Below the pieces are notes generated by a model. It was given only the letters and a program-made list of their open reading frames with translations. It was not told where the DNA came from and made no database searches. Shown one piece after another: positions 44,001 to 53,384 of a DNA stretch of 55,471 nucleotides. Each line of letters begins with the position of its first letter. The stretch's first letter is position 1. The stretch is from an archaeon. Lineage in GTDB: Archaea; Asgardarchaeota; Hermodarchaeia; Hermodarchaeales; Hermodarchaeaceae. The translations under genes were made by a program, and so were the position numbers. The stretch spans positions 1-55,471 of the forward strand of contig JABXGS010000206.1 in assembly GCA_016550425.1 (NCBI GenBank), given 5' to 3'.

Positions 44001-45959
44001 ATGACCTTGCGGGTTCGAAGCAAGTTAGCCCTTGGAATCCTGTGTACTTTAGTTTTCGCGATTTTCTTTCCGATGGTTATTCCCACATCTGTATCATGTT
44101 TTTCAACAAATGATATCCAATGCGCTGCCATTCCCTCTGAAAAGATCCAGCTCGACTCTGTGAGGGTCAATGAAAGCAGGGAGAGTATTGATGGACGTGC
44201 TCTAATGAACACTCCTTACCCTATCACCAACTACACAATCTTTGCAGTTCTCCAAGATTGGAATCATATTGTCATGGCGAACACAACAATTGCCTACGTG
44301 AACCAGGCTGATGTATCATTTTCGGAATTATACTTCCATTTATATCCTAATGCCTTTCAGCCCCTTGGATCGATTGAAGTTTTTAATGTTAGCTATAATA
44401 GTCACTCTCTCAGTTACTTGATAACTGGTGAGGATCAAACAATATTGGAAGTCGATCTCGTCAGCGGGTCGGGTCCAGGAGTTCTCTCTCCAGGTGGTAT
44501 TCTAACCTTAGTTATTTCCTGGCAGGTCACTGTCCCTGAAAGTCAGGATAGATTTGGTTGGTATGAGCGAACAGACCCTTTTGACTTCCTAGGTTATAAT
44601 TTAGGCAATTGGCATCCAATTGTTGCTGTTTACGATGAACGCGGTTGGGATACCAAACCTTACTCTTTCATGGGAGAAAGTTTCTACAGTGACGTGGCCA
44701 CTTACAATGTGTCTCTCACTGTACCGGACGATTACATCGTTGCAGCTACCGGGGAACTTCAAGATATTACCGTTGGTGCTTCGACAAGGGATTGGCATTT
44801 CACAACCGGGCCTGTTCGCGATTTTACTTGGTGTGCAAGTCCTGATTATGAAACAGATAGTATTCTCACGCAGAGTGTAAACGTGACAAGCTATTATGTT
44901 TCGAATCACGCATCAGGTGGACAGCGTGTCTTGGAAGTGGCGCAGCAGTGCTTGGAAATATACGGGAATTTATTTGGTCCCTATTCATGGGATAGTCTTG
45001 CCATTGTTGAAACTGACATTTGGGCAGGGGGAATGGAATATCCGCAGCTGGTTATGATTGGGCAACCACTATACACCTATTCTAGTGGTCTTTCATCCCT
45101 TGCTGCTGTAACCGCTCATGAAATCGGTCATGAATGGGTTCCCTTTACCATAGGCACTGATAGTTACACAGAACCTTGGATTGATGAAGGTTTTGCCTCC
45201 TATTGCGAATATGCCTGGGTCGAATATGTTTATGGAGGCACAGCACGGGGTGATTATCGCCAAACAGATTATGATGGCTATTGGGAATATGTCAACACAG
45301 AAGGCGATAAGAGCATCAATCAATCAATGGACTATTGGCAAACTACCGACTGGTATGCTTATGGACGCATCGTTTACGTTAAAAGTGCTCTGCTCTACGA
45401 TATGCTTCGCCATCAACTTGGCAACCAGACATTCTATGATGCATGGCAATATGTCTATGTAGAAGCAATGCATCGAAATCTTCGTGCCTATTCGCTTCAA
45501 GAATTATTTGAAGAGGCGATAGGGGAATCACTCGATTGGTTCTTTGATCCTTGGGTATATGGGAGTGGTATCGTGACCCTTGGGCTTAGCAGTTATTCAA
45601 TTCAAGCAGTTGCCTCAGGTTGGCAGATTAATTTCCAGATTCAACAATACCAACCAACGCCGGTACGGCTAAGGATTCCAGTGAGTGTAAATCATGGGGC
45701 ATCCACTACGCAAACATGGATTTGGGTAGATGCTCAAACTAGTTCCTCTTGTGTAATTTCAACTCCTGAACTTCCACTCTTTATGGCTCTGGATCCAGGC
45801 CGGGTACTTCTTTGCCAGTACCGCTCGGATAGTGCCATTCTCTCCTTTGCGTTGGGTTCACCGATTCCTCTCGCAATTGGGATTGTAGTTGGTGTAGTAA
45901 TAATTACGCTTGCTGTTGTCATTTATCGCCGACGACAATCATCAATCTCAGATTTTTAA
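44001..45959 (+). CDS. Secreted, membrane-anchored M1-family metallopeptidase
   Basis: 652 residues. Signal peptide (about 1-34), beta-rich N-terminal domain, exopeptidase motif GGMEY, zinc site HEIGHEW (near residue 373) with the third ligand Glu in IDEGFASYCEY, a helical-plus-beta C-terminal part, and one membrane helix near the C terminus (PLAIGIVVGVVIITLAVVIY) with a short basic tail. It would cleave peptides outside the cell, held on the membrane. The ATG has no strong ribosome site. Confidence 0.92.
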   Translation: MTLRVRSKLALGILCTLVFAIFFPMVIPTSVSCFSTNDIQCAAIPSEKIQLDSVRVNESRESIDGRALMNTPYPITNYTIFAVLQDWNHIVMANTTIAYVNQADVSFSELYFHLYPNAFQPLGSIEVFNVSYNSHSLSYLITGEDQTILEVDLVSGSGPGVLSPGGILTLVISWQVTVPESQDRFGWYERTDPFDFLGYNLGNWHPIVAVYDERGWDTKPYSFMGESFYSDVATYNVSLTVPDDYIVAATGELQDITVGASTRDWHFTTGPVRDFTWCASPDYETDSILTQSVNVTSYYVSNHASGGQRVLEVAQQCLEIYGNLFGPYSWDSLAIVETDIWAGGMEYPQLVMIGQPLYTYSSGLSSLAAVTAHEIGHEWVPFTIGTDSYTEPWIDEGFASYCEYAWVEYVYGGTARGDYRQTDYDGYWEYVNTEGDKSINQSMDYWQTTDWYAYGRIVYVKSALLYDMLRHQLGNQTFYDAWQYVYVEAMHRNLRAYSLQELFEEAIGESLDWFFDPWVYGSGIVTLGLSSYSIQAVASGWQINFQIQQYQPTPVRLRIPVSVNHGASTTQTWIWVDAQTSSSCVISTPELPLFMALDPGRVLLCQYRSDSAILSFALGSPIPLAIGIVVGVVIITLAVVIYRRRQSSISDF

Positions 45960-46166
45960 TTTCTTCTTAACTAATCGCATGTCCTCTTCGAGTTTTTCGA
46001 TCCGGACTTGTAATTGTTGGATAATGGCAATTATATCATGATTAATCGATTGTCTGGGATCTTTGGGATGACGGGATCGTGGATCGCGACGACCGAGGGG
46101 ATCAAAATCTTCGGGATCAAGGCTCACGTGAATACCACTCCATTGATATTTTAAGCTAGGTTGCAC
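45948..46166 (-). CDS. Small protein with C-terminal coiled coil
   Basis: 72 residues from a GTG start. An Asp/Pro/Arg-rich N-terminal half (DPEDFDPLGRRDPRSRHPKD) and a coiled-coil C-terminal half (IIQQLQVRIEKLEEDMRLVKKKLKI). Ribosome site weak. It overlaps the end of the convergent M1 gene by 12 bases. Function unknown. Confidence 0.5.
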   Translation of the reverse strand: MQPSLKYQWSGIHVSLDPEDFDPLGRRDPRSRHPKDPRQSINHDIIAIIQQLQVRIEKLEEDMRLVKKKLKI

Positions 46167-46189
46167 AAACCAACGAGTTAAGCCTTTTC

Positions 46190-47107
46190 CTATAATCCCC
46201 TTACATAATCAGGGCGTAACCGGCTTGATATATTTGGATCAGATAACACAGAATCAATCGTTTTGAGTAACCTATTACGATCCCGGGACAGAATTCCACG
46301 TAAAGGTAAATAATTGGATGCATGATTAGTTCTAAACACACATTCCGATAGGTCTGTTAGGTCCTCAAGGAGAAGTCGAAGCTCCTGTAGAATTTCAAGG
46401 GAAGTTAAGGGTTGAAAATCACCCTGTTTCATTTGGGTATGCAGCTCAGTCCCTGGAACCAACATTAGAGTTAAGGCCGCTAGATAGGACGGATCGATGC
46501 TATTGATGGTTTTGGCTGTATGGATAGCGTGCTGGTGGCTTCGATCTTTCCCTCCCAGACCCAAGATGATGATTGGTGATACTGTAAATTTTGCTTGTTT
46601 CAAACGGAGACAGGCAGTAATATGATCTTCGTTTGTGATACCTTTGTTAACGTTTTTCAGGACAGTATTATCACCTGATTCTAAGCCAATATAGATCATT
46701 TCGAGTCCTGCATTTCTAATCTGGTCTAGCTCTTCGCTTGATTTCCGCTGTACGTTTGTGCCGCTAGCGTAGATGCTAATTCGCTCTACAGTGGGAAATT
46801 CGCGTGTAAGCAGGTTAAGGATTTCTAATAGTTGGGGGGTGGATAGAACAAAAGCATCACCGTCAGCTAGGAAAATGCGGCGAGGCTGAAGTTGATATTG
46901 TTGAGCAAGTTGTTCCACCTCTTCTCGGAATTTGGTAAAGGGTTTTACTTTGAATTGTTTTGTGCGATATGAGCCACAAAAAGTGCACGCATTATGGGAA
47001 CAGCCAAGCGTAGCTTGTAGAATTAGACTATTTGCTTCACTGGGAGGACGAAATACCGGTGGGTCAAGATAGTTGGGGTAACCACGGAATGGGGGCATAA
47101 CTTTCAT
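46190..47107 (-). CDS. Radical SAM protein (Elp3/MiaB-like group)
   Basis: 305 residues. N terminus YPNYLDPPVFRPPSEANSLI, then the cluster motif CSHNACTFC (CxxxxCxxC, the Elp3-like spacing), IYIGLESGDN, and PIIILGLGGKDR. A widespread but uncharacterised family; the reaction is unknown. Neighbours upstream on the same strand: PncC/CinA (64 bases). Start ATG at 47107 without a clear ribosome site. Confidence 0.88.
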   Translation of the reverse strand: MKVMPPFRGYPNYLDPPVFRPPSEANSLILQATLGCSHNACTFCGSYRTKQFKVKPFTKFREEVEQLAQQYQLQPRRIFLADGDAFVLSTPQLLEILNLLTREFPTVERISIYASGTNVQRKSSEELDQIRNAGLEMIYIGLESGDNTVLKNVNKGITNEDHITACLRLKQAKFTVSPIIILGLGGKDRSHQHAIHTAKTINSIDPSYLAALTLMLVPGTELHTQMKQGDFQPLTSLEILQELRLLLEDLTDLSECVFRTNHASNYLPLRGILSRDRNRLLKTIDSVLSDPNISSRLRPDYVRGL

Positions 47108-47170
47108 GTGTCGTGATAAGCGCTACTTTAAGAGATTTCCGCCATGATAAGCAAAATACCGCTAGTCCTC

Positions 47171-47686
47171 TTACTTGATAACATCAAGAAGTAGTTGTAG
47201 CGCTACCCGACTGAAGTTCAGTTTATTGTCATAGCGCGTTCCTACAAAGTGGTGTTGTTGGGTAACCGTTTCAAAGGAATGGTGAGAAACAGCTACAAAT
47301 ACAAGTCCAACAGGTTTTGATGGCGAGCCTCCAGTAGGACCAGCAATTCCCGTAGACGCTAAACCATAATCGGTGTTCATCCATAATCGAACACCATTCG
47401 CCATAGCCGCCACCGTTTCATGACTAACAGCTCCATACTTCTCCAAAGTTAATTCAGGGACCTGTAATAATCTGTGTTTGAGCTCGTTTGAGTAGGCGAT
47501 AATGCCACCTTGATAAAACTCTGAACTTCCTGATATCTGTGTAAGAAGATGCTGAATTAAACCTCCTGTGGCGGATTCTGCAACCATCAGGGTTGCTTTC
47601 TGTTTAACGAGTCGATGTGCAATATGTGCGATAATTTCTCGTGATGTTTCTAGTAAATTAAACTCAGATGGTTGCTGGTCAGCCAT
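47171..47686 (-). CDS. pncC: Nicotinamide-nucleotide amidase (CinA C-terminal domain, PncC)
   Basis: 171 residues, a stand-alone CinA C-terminal domain. Visible: VAESATGGLIQHLLTQISGSS, FYQGGIIAYSNELK, GAVSHETVAAMA, and GLASTGIAGPTGGSPSKPVG. It deamidates NMN to NaMN, recycling pyridine nucleotides. A G-rich stretch sits before the ATG at 47686. Confidence 0.93.
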   Translation of the reverse strand: MADQQPSEFNLLETSREIIAHIAHRLVKQKATLMVAESATGGLIQHLLTQISGSSEFYQGGIIAYSNELKHRLLQVPELTLEKYGAVSHETVAAMANGVRLWMNTDYGLASTGIAGPTGGSPSKPVGLVFVAVSHHSFETVTQQHHFVGTRYDNKLNFSRVALQLLLDVIK

Positions 47687-47820
47687 AATAACCCCCCATC
47701 AATATACTGAATATCGATGTAGCTCTATTTGGATGTAGCCATTCTAATATAAAGCGATGGAAAAGGTTTTAGCATACTCCTTTCCTTAAACGGATTACTT
47801 TTCAAATGGTGACTTGTGAT

Positions 47821-47997
47821 ATGACTATCAAAATTCTGCCTGATGAAATGTCCATCAAGTCGATATGTCTTGATTGTAAGCATTATGATCGAAAGGTTGG
47901 CGTTTGCACAGGTAAAAATCCGTTTGCCAAAACTGGGGAAACCAATTATTTACTCCTTTTAGACAAATCCTCCTGTTATGGCTTTGAGAAGGCTTAA
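47821..47997 (+). CDS. Small Cys-containing protein of unknown function
   Basis: 58 residues from ATG 47821, which has GGTGA 8 bases upstream (an ATG at 47806 overlaps that site). Four Cys: CLDCKH near residue 17, one in GVCTG, one near the C terminus in SSCYGFE. This fits one small metal site. Function unknown. Confidence 0.6.
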   Translation: MTIKILPDEMSIKSICLDCKHYDRKVGVCTGKNPFAKTGETNYLLLLDKSSCYGFEKA

Positions 47998-48113
47998 CTT
48001 AGCCATGGGCATATTCAGACTCCAGGTTCCAGTCTTTGGGTAATACTTCTTAAAACTAATTTAACACATCCTGAATAGTTCCCTCAAGAATCCTTTGATG
48101 GCTAAAGATGACT

Positions 48114-48356
48114 TTAGGGCCAGGCGCCAGCGCCAAATTTAGAAGTATACTTCCAGATGTTCCCACATTTATCGCATTTTCGTGTGATCTCATGGCCATA
48201 AGCTATGGGAACTTTTCGTAAAATGGTTGTTGCATCACTTCGACAGCGAGGGCACTGATCAGGGGCGAGGGGTTTTTCTTCAGGTTTCGGTTCTGCTGGG
48301 GGTTGTGGTGGAGGAGTTTGTGGTGGTGGAGGTCCAGGGGGAGGAGATTCTGCCAA
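48114..48356 (-). CDS. Proline-rich protein with a C-terminal zinc ribbon
   Basis: 80 residues. Residues about 4-33 are nearly pure Pro/Gln/Glu/Lys, then a TFIIS-like ribbon: CPRCRSDATTILRK and RKCDKCGNIWKYT. The preferred start is TTG at 48356, as GAGGTGA lies 9 bases before it; ATG 48386 is an in-frame alternative. Ribbons of this shape occur in transcription-factor-like proteins, but the Pro-rich arm suggests a binding adaptor. Function unknown. Confidence 0.7.
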   Translation of the reverse strand: MAESPPPGPPPPQTPPPQPPAEPKPEEKPLAPDQCPRCRSDATTILRKVPIAYGHEITRKCDKCGNIWKYTSKFGAGAWP

Positions 48357-48440
48357 GCTAATTATCACCTCAAGGGTAAAGACCATTTACTGTATGGGCT
48401 TTTCCCTTAATAATCTACAATGATACCATACACGCAACGG

Positions 48441-48450
48441 TTTAAAATTT
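48441..48450. promoter_or_regulatory. AT-rich box between two divergent genes
   Basis: TTTAAAATTT, nearly symmetric, between the zinc-ribbon gene (minus) and the ASKHA ferredoxin gene (plus); could act as TATA in either direction. Confidence 0.3.
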
Positions 48451-48499
48451 CGTTGGTTGAATAGTGCATAAAAACTACCAACCTCAGATAAATAGCTGA

Positions 48500-50356
48500 A
48501 TGGAGTGCAGAATCTTGGCTGATGTGCAAATTCTCTTTGAACCAGATGGGCGGCGAACTACGGCTAATCAGGGTGAAACCATTGACAGTGTTGCCCGTCG
48601 TATCGGTTTACAATTACGAAGTGAATGTGGAGGCGAAGGTTCTTGTGGGAAATGCCGCGTTCATGTTGAACCCTTCTCTGGCTTATTTTCATTAACTTCC
48701 GCTGAAAAATCTCTTCTCTCTAATAAGCAGCGTGGTGCGGGATTTCGCCTTGCCTGTCAAGCTCGCGTTAATGGAAAAAAGGATTTAGTGGTTACGATTC
48801 CCACAGCTACACGGGTATCACGGCGCCGCCTTCAATTAAAGGGCATCCACCGTCATATGAAGCTCAACTCAGCGTTACAATCCCTTCTTCTTCAGGTCCC
48901 AGGAGTTGACCCAGACAACCCTTGCCCGGATACCGAACGTGTTCTTTCTATTGTATCCCAGAATCCGCGCTTCAAATCTACCAGCCGTTGGGAATACCCG
49001 CTCCCGGTGATTAAGAAAACACCGCAGGCTCTACGAAAAGCAAGAGGTGAGGTGACCCTTGTTATTCGGAACCGAATACAACTTCTTGATATTCGTGCGG
49101 GAGATGCTAGAGAGAGCATCTATGGGGTTGCTTTGGATATCGGAACATCAAAGCTTGTCGGCAGTCTGTACTCACTCGTTTCCGGGGAACTAATCGCCAC
49201 CGAAGGGATTGAAAATCCTCAATTGTGTTTGGGCGAAGATATCATGACTCGGCTCAGTTATGCTGCCGTAAGTGAAGAAACCAGAAATGAATTACAGGCA
49301 GCTGTAATTGAGGGTGTGAATCAAATACTGACCGCGTTAGTTGGTAATCGAATTCCATCTCAACAAATCTATGAGATGGTTGTGGTCGGCAATACAGTGA
49401 TGACTAGTCTTTTTTTAGGATTAGATACCACTCATCTTGCCTATGGACCTTTTGTACCCCCTTTCCGTGGTCCCATTGAAGTATCTGCTGATTATCTGAA
49501 TCTCAGACTTCCTCCCCAGAGTATCATTCACATACTTCCCAATATAGCAGGATACGTAGGCGCTGATGCTATTGCAGATATTCTTGCTACGGAATTACAC
49601 AAAGCCCGAGCCCCTTGCCTACTCATTGACATTGGAACAAACAGCGAAGTTATCCTAGGAAACAAAGAACGGATCTCTGCAACCTCCTGTGCTGCTGGTC
49701 CCGCCTTTGAAGGAGCACAAATTGAACACGGAATGAAAGCAGTAAGTGGAGCCATCGAAAGAATCCGTCTCGACACAACCTCAATGCAGTTTAATCTGAC
49801 CACCATCGATGATAAGGATCCGATTGGCCTTTGCGGTTCTGGAGTGGTTGATGCTATCGCCGAACTGGCTAAAGCCAAGTTATTATCATCAAAAGGGCAT
49901 TTCACTCAAGCGGCTAGACCCTACATAACCAAAGAAGGAAAATCCCAGTACATCACACTTTCTGAAGGCTCAGTTAAAAAGGGGTCATCACCGATAACAC
50001 TCTCCGAACAAGACATCTCACAATTGCTACTCGCTAAAGCTGCCATCCAGACAGGTTTTACACTTCTCCTCCAACATCAACAACTGGAACCCGAGGATTT
50101 AGGTTATGTCTACATTGCAGGTGCTTTTGGAACCTATCTAAATACCGATAATGCCCAACGAATCGGTCTAATACCTATGCTTTCTCTTGATGATGTCTCT
50201 TTTGTTGGAAATTCAGCTCTTACTGGAGCGCAGCTCGCTCTTCTTTCAGTCTCGCAACGACGTCAAGCTATTGACCTAGCAAAAAGCGTCGAGTTCCTAG
50301 ATCTGGCCAGGCATCCTGAGTTTTCTAAGACTTTTGCTGCTTCATTATTTATCTGA
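48500..50356 (+). CDS. RACo-like ASKHA-domain ferredoxin (corrinoid protein reactivase)
   Basis: 618 residues. N-terminal [2Fe-2S] domain with SECGGEGSCGKCRVHV and a fourth Cys in LACQARV; a middle linker; then the DUF4445/ASKHA ATPase: YGVALDIGTSKLVGSL, VVVGNTVMTSLF, LIDIGTNSEVIL, CAAGPAFEGAQIEHG, LCGSGVVDAIAEL and YIAGAFGTYL. Family members use ATP to reduce the inactive Co(II) state of corrinoid proteins in methyl transfer. No corrinoid protein or methyltransferase gene lies nearby. Start: ATG 48500, or TTG 48515 which has GGAG 9 bases upstream. Confidence 0.92.
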   Translation: MECRILADVQILFEPDGRRTTANQGETIDSVARRIGLQLRSECGGEGSCGKCRVHVEPFSGLFSLTSAEKSLLSNKQRGAGFRLACQARVNGKKDLVVTIPTATRVSRRRLQLKGIHRHMKLNSALQSLLLQVPGVDPDNPCPDTERVLSIVSQNPRFKSTSRWEYPLPVIKKTPQALRKARGEVTLVIRNRIQLLDIRAGDARESIYGVALDIGTSKLVGSLYSLVSGELIATEGIENPQLCLGEDIMTRLSYAAVSEETRNELQAAVIEGVNQILTALVGNRIPSQQIYEMVVVGNTVMTSLFLGLDTTHLAYGPFVPPFRGPIEVSADYLNLRLPPQSIIHILPNIAGYVGADAIADILATELHKARAPCLLIDIGTNSEVILGNKERISATSCAAGPAFEGAQIEHGMKAVSGAIERIRLDTTSMQFNLTTIDDKDPIGLCGSGVVDAIAELAKAKLLSSKGHFTQAARPYITKEGKSQYITLSEGSVKKGSSPITLSEQDISQLLLAKAAIQTGFTLLLQHQQLEPEDLGYVYIAGAFGTYLNTDNAQRIGLIPMLSLDDVSFVGNSALTGAQLALLSVSQRRQAIDLAKSVEFLDLARHPEFSKTFAASLFI

Positions 50357-50415
50357 ACAGGTATATGGCTTTAAATTGTGTCAAAACTGATAACTTCCCT
50401 TTGGAGGATTCCAGG

Positions 50416-51663
50416 ATGGAAAACGATCAGGTTCCTGATGTCGAATCTTGTGATGAAATGCCTACTGAGCGCTGTGTGATCACTACTTTTGGCTCAGCCT
50501 CATTTCTGAACGATATGGGTTCTGACATAGTCTTTTCTATTTGGCCAGTTTTTGTAGCTCTCATCGCCCCTCCCGGACTTGCACCATTGATTCTTGGGCT
50601 AGTGGATGGCATTGGGGATTTTGTAGTGAACATTTCAAAAGGCTTCTCCGGTTTTATTTCGGATAAGGTGCAAAAGAGGAAGGTCTTCATCTGGTCCGGT
50701 TATACAATGGGTGCATTATCTCGGATCATTTATGCTTTCACTCCTCTTTGGCAGTGGCTAGTCCCTGCCAAAATTCTTGATCGCGCTGGAAAACTTCGGG
50801 GTGCTCCTCGTGATGCGATCGTAGCTGATGTGTCGAGTCATGAAACCCGCGGCAAAATCTTTGGTATTCTCCGAGCTTTAGATAATATTGGAGCAACGGT
50901 TGGTGTGTTAATTACTATTGCGTTTGTTACCTTCGTTGTTCCATGGTTAACTCTGGCACTAGGATATGATTTGCTAACCAGTTTGCGCCTTCTCTTCGTT
51001 TTTGCTTCTATCCCAACAATCATTGGTGCAATCCTTGTTATTTTTAGAATCTCTGATTATCGAAAGGAATTAGGAAAACCTGTCTTTCGTATTTCTGGTA
51101 TCAATCGTAGCCTTGCCATCTTCATAACACTCAGTATCATCTTTGCACTAGCTTCGTTCAGCTGGTCGTTAGTCACTTTGTATGCTGGAGTATTTCTTGT
51201 CATTCCAATATCTCCCTACCTAGGAGTTCCTGTGGCATACCTGATTTTCACCCTGACCGCTGCACTCACCTCAGCTCCTCTAGGCAAACTAGGCGACCGT
51301 ATAGGACGAAGACCCACGATGCTTATTGGCTTCATCTTCTTTGGAACAATGTGCACAATTTTTCTATTTGTACCTAATTTCTGGACCGTATTATTTGCTC
51401 TAATTTTCTACGGAGTAAGCATTGGAGCCACCGTACCTATGCAATCTTCACTGGTTTCGGAGCTTTCTCCTATCGAAGTTCGTGCTAGTATGTTAGGTTT
51501 ATACCAAATGCTCATCGGCATCGCTCTTCTCCCCGCTAGTCTTATTGCTGGATATCTCTGGGTCTTACTCGGCCCGAGTTTCACCTTTGGGCTTGCCCTC
51601 ATTCTGACACTGATTGCCGCGCTCTTACTCCCATTTGTCCACGAGTCTGACTCCTATGATTAA
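50416..51663 (+). CDS. MFS transporter
   Basis: 415 residues from ATG 50416, set by GGAGG at 50403-50407. About twelve membrane helices; a short acidic N-terminal tail. Motifs: SGFISDKVQKRKVF (loop 2-3 signature), LDRAGKLRGAPRDAIVADVS and LGDRIGRRPTMLIGF (repeat in the second half). Of the drug/multi-substrate efflux type; substrate unknown. Convergent with a second MFS gene 29 bases on. Confidence 0.88.
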   Translation: MENDQVPDVESCDEMPTERCVITTFGSASFLNDMGSDIVFSIWPVFVALIAPPGLAPLILGLVDGIGDFVVNISKGFSGFISDKVQKRKVFIWSGYTMGALSRIIYAFTPLWQWLVPAKILDRAGKLRGAPRDAIVADVSSHETRGKIFGILRALDNIGATVGVLITIAFVTFVVPWLTLALGYDLLTSLRLLFVFASIPTIIGAILVIFRISDYRKELGKPVFRISGINRSLAIFITLSIIFALASFSWSLVTLYAGVFLVIPISPYLGVPVAYLIFTLTAALTSAPLGKLGDRIGRRPTMLIGFIFFGTMCTIFLFVPNFWTVLFALIFYGVSIGATVPMQSSLVSELSPIEVRASMLGLYQMLIGIALLPASLIAGYLWVLLGPSFTFGLALILTLIAALLLPFVHESDSYD

Positions 51664-51692
51664 TCTTCAGGGAAGACTTCCTCAGATTCTAC

Positions 51693-53162
51693 TCAAAGAT
51701 ATCGGTACTCTTCAGGAATATCTCTTGGTTCCACATTCGCAAATATGAGGATGCCCAAGATTACAAAGTTGATTACCAATGCCATTACTAATAATGGTAT
51801 GGCTCCAAAGAGCGTATAGATAATACCTGACGGAATCGGGGTAATCAAGAATGAAATGCTTACAACAATCCAGAAAATACTAAGCATTTTTGCAGTTTCG
51901 GATCGGGGAATTGCCTTTCGTAAATATGTTAGTATAAGAGTCCACCAAAGAATATCATTAATATTTTTCATCGCCACGGCTAGGAAGGCTGTACTCATCA
52001 AGGGCTCGGTGATAGGGAAGCTAGCGATTAACGGACCTGCGATCGTTACAGGGAGCCAATAGGGAAATATTGGGGCAAGGATGAGTAAAATGAGGGTAAT
52101 CGGCATAACGCTATAAACGATAAGGATTGCTCGCCGGCTTCCTCGTTGATCAAAGAAGCTTCCTACTGTTACTGAGAGTGGTATTGAGAAAGCGAGAACC
52201 ACAATCAGCATTATGCTAATTTCACCGATTGAAAATCCTAATGCTTCATTGAGGTACAAATTTGTGCTAAATCGATAAAAACCATCACTCAGCGCGTCAA
52301 GAATTAAGATTGCTGTAAAAACAGGTAAAATAATATAAAGTAATTTTAATGCGTTGAAATTCTGCTTCACGAATTCAAGGGATTTCTTGGTTTCTTGTTC
52401 CTTACGAACGATTGGTCGGGGTTCGGCAAGGAAAAGGACACGGATAACTGTTGCCGCCATATAACACATTGCACCAACAAAGAATACAACCTGAATGGTT
52501 TGAACGAAGGGCACTCCCATTGCTAATAACCAGGTCACTACCCCCAGTCCGATAAGCCCGAAACCACTACTTGTCTGGAATATGCCCATGGCTAAGCCAC
52601 TATTTTCTGGTTCCATTTGCTCGTAAATGTAGCTCGTTGATCCTGCTCCAAATAGGGAACCTCCTGCCATAATCAGGACACCGATGATTAAGCCAAGTAG
52701 ATTGAAACTAAATGCAAAAATCAACATCGCTATTCCACTCACAAACATCGTGAGCACTGAAAGCCATTTCCTATTGTAATTATCACCAATATAGCCAGCA
52801 AAAAATCGAGCCACGAGCTCAATTCCCATGAAGGCCAGAATGACAGCCCCAATGGTCACATATACCAATTCAATTCCAGGGACATAAAGGAGAATAAAAT
52901 CCCGAAGAAAAAGGGTGAGATAATTTTGCATGATGATGCCAAAAATACCGAGTATCCACGAGGTTACTAGATAAACAGAATAGCTCCCATAATTGATTAC
53001 TGATTTCAACCTGGAGAAAAAACCCCGATCTGGTTTCTCTTTCCTTTCTGGTGGAGGAACCTCTGGAGCGGGTTCTAAATCCCCCGTAATTGGGTCCCCG
53101 GTTGCTGCAGCTGATTCATCGTCTAGGTCACAGGGCTCGTTTGGGTCATTCAAAGCAATCAC
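51693..53162 (-). CDS. MFS transporter
   Basis: 489 residues from a GTG start at 53162. An N-terminal cytoplasmic tail of about 50 residues rich in Asp/Glu/Pro, then about twelve helices, with FFAGYIGDNYNRKWLSVL as the loop signature. Ribosome site weak. The 220 bases upstream hold two strong palindromes, so it is probably regulated by a dedicated repressor not found in the window. Substrate unknown. Confidence 0.87.
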   Translation of the reverse strand: MIALNDPNEPCDLDDESAAATGDPITGDLEPAPEVPPPERKEKPDRGFFSRLKSVINYGSYSVYLVTSWILGIFGIIMQNYLTLFLRDFILLYVPGIELVYVTIGAVILAFMGIELVARFFAGYIGDNYNRKWLSVLTMFVSGIAMLIFAFSFNLLGLIIGVLIMAGGSLFGAGSTSYIYEQMEPENSGLAMGIFQTSSGFGLIGLGVVTWLLAMGVPFVQTIQVVFFVGAMCYMAATVIRVLFLAEPRPIVRKEQETKKSLEFVKQNFNALKLLYIILPVFTAILILDALSDGFYRFSTNLYLNEALGFSIGEISIMLIVVLAFSIPLSVTVGSFFDQRGSRRAILIVYSVMPITLILLILAPIFPYWLPVTIAGPLIASFPITEPLMSTAFLAVAMKNINDILWWTLILTYLRKAIPRSETAKMLSIFWIVVSISFLITPIPSGIIYTLFGAIPLLVMALVINFVILGILIFANVEPRDIPEEYRYL

Positions 53163-53185
53163 TATGTTATTCTCTTATGGTCATT

Positions 53186-53202
53186 ACAGATATGCTATCT
53201 GT
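53186..53202. promoter_or_regulatory. Palindrome 1 upstream of the MFS gene
   Basis: ACAGATA-TGC-TATCTGT, perfect 7-base arms, 24-40 bases before the GTG start at 53162; likely operator. Confidence 0.55.
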
Positions 53203-53207
53203 GAAAT

Positions 53208-53229
53208 AGTGACCAGAATTTTGGTCACT
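53208..53229. promoter_or_regulatory. Palindrome 2 upstream of the MFS gene
   Basis: AGTGACCA-GAATTT-TGGTCACT, perfect 8-base arms, 6 bases beyond palindrome 1. A further TGGTCA half-site is at 53179-53184. Confidence 0.55.
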
Positions 53230-53384
53230 TCAGCATTGGCTATGAGTACTTAGGTATTATGCAAACGCTACTACACTAGAAATCCAGACTCCTATTCTTA
53301 AGCTCAACATGAAATCATCAGAAGATTTAAGATGGGAAATCACACAGAGCGCCAACCGCTCGTAATTAGTGGGAGGCATTCTAG

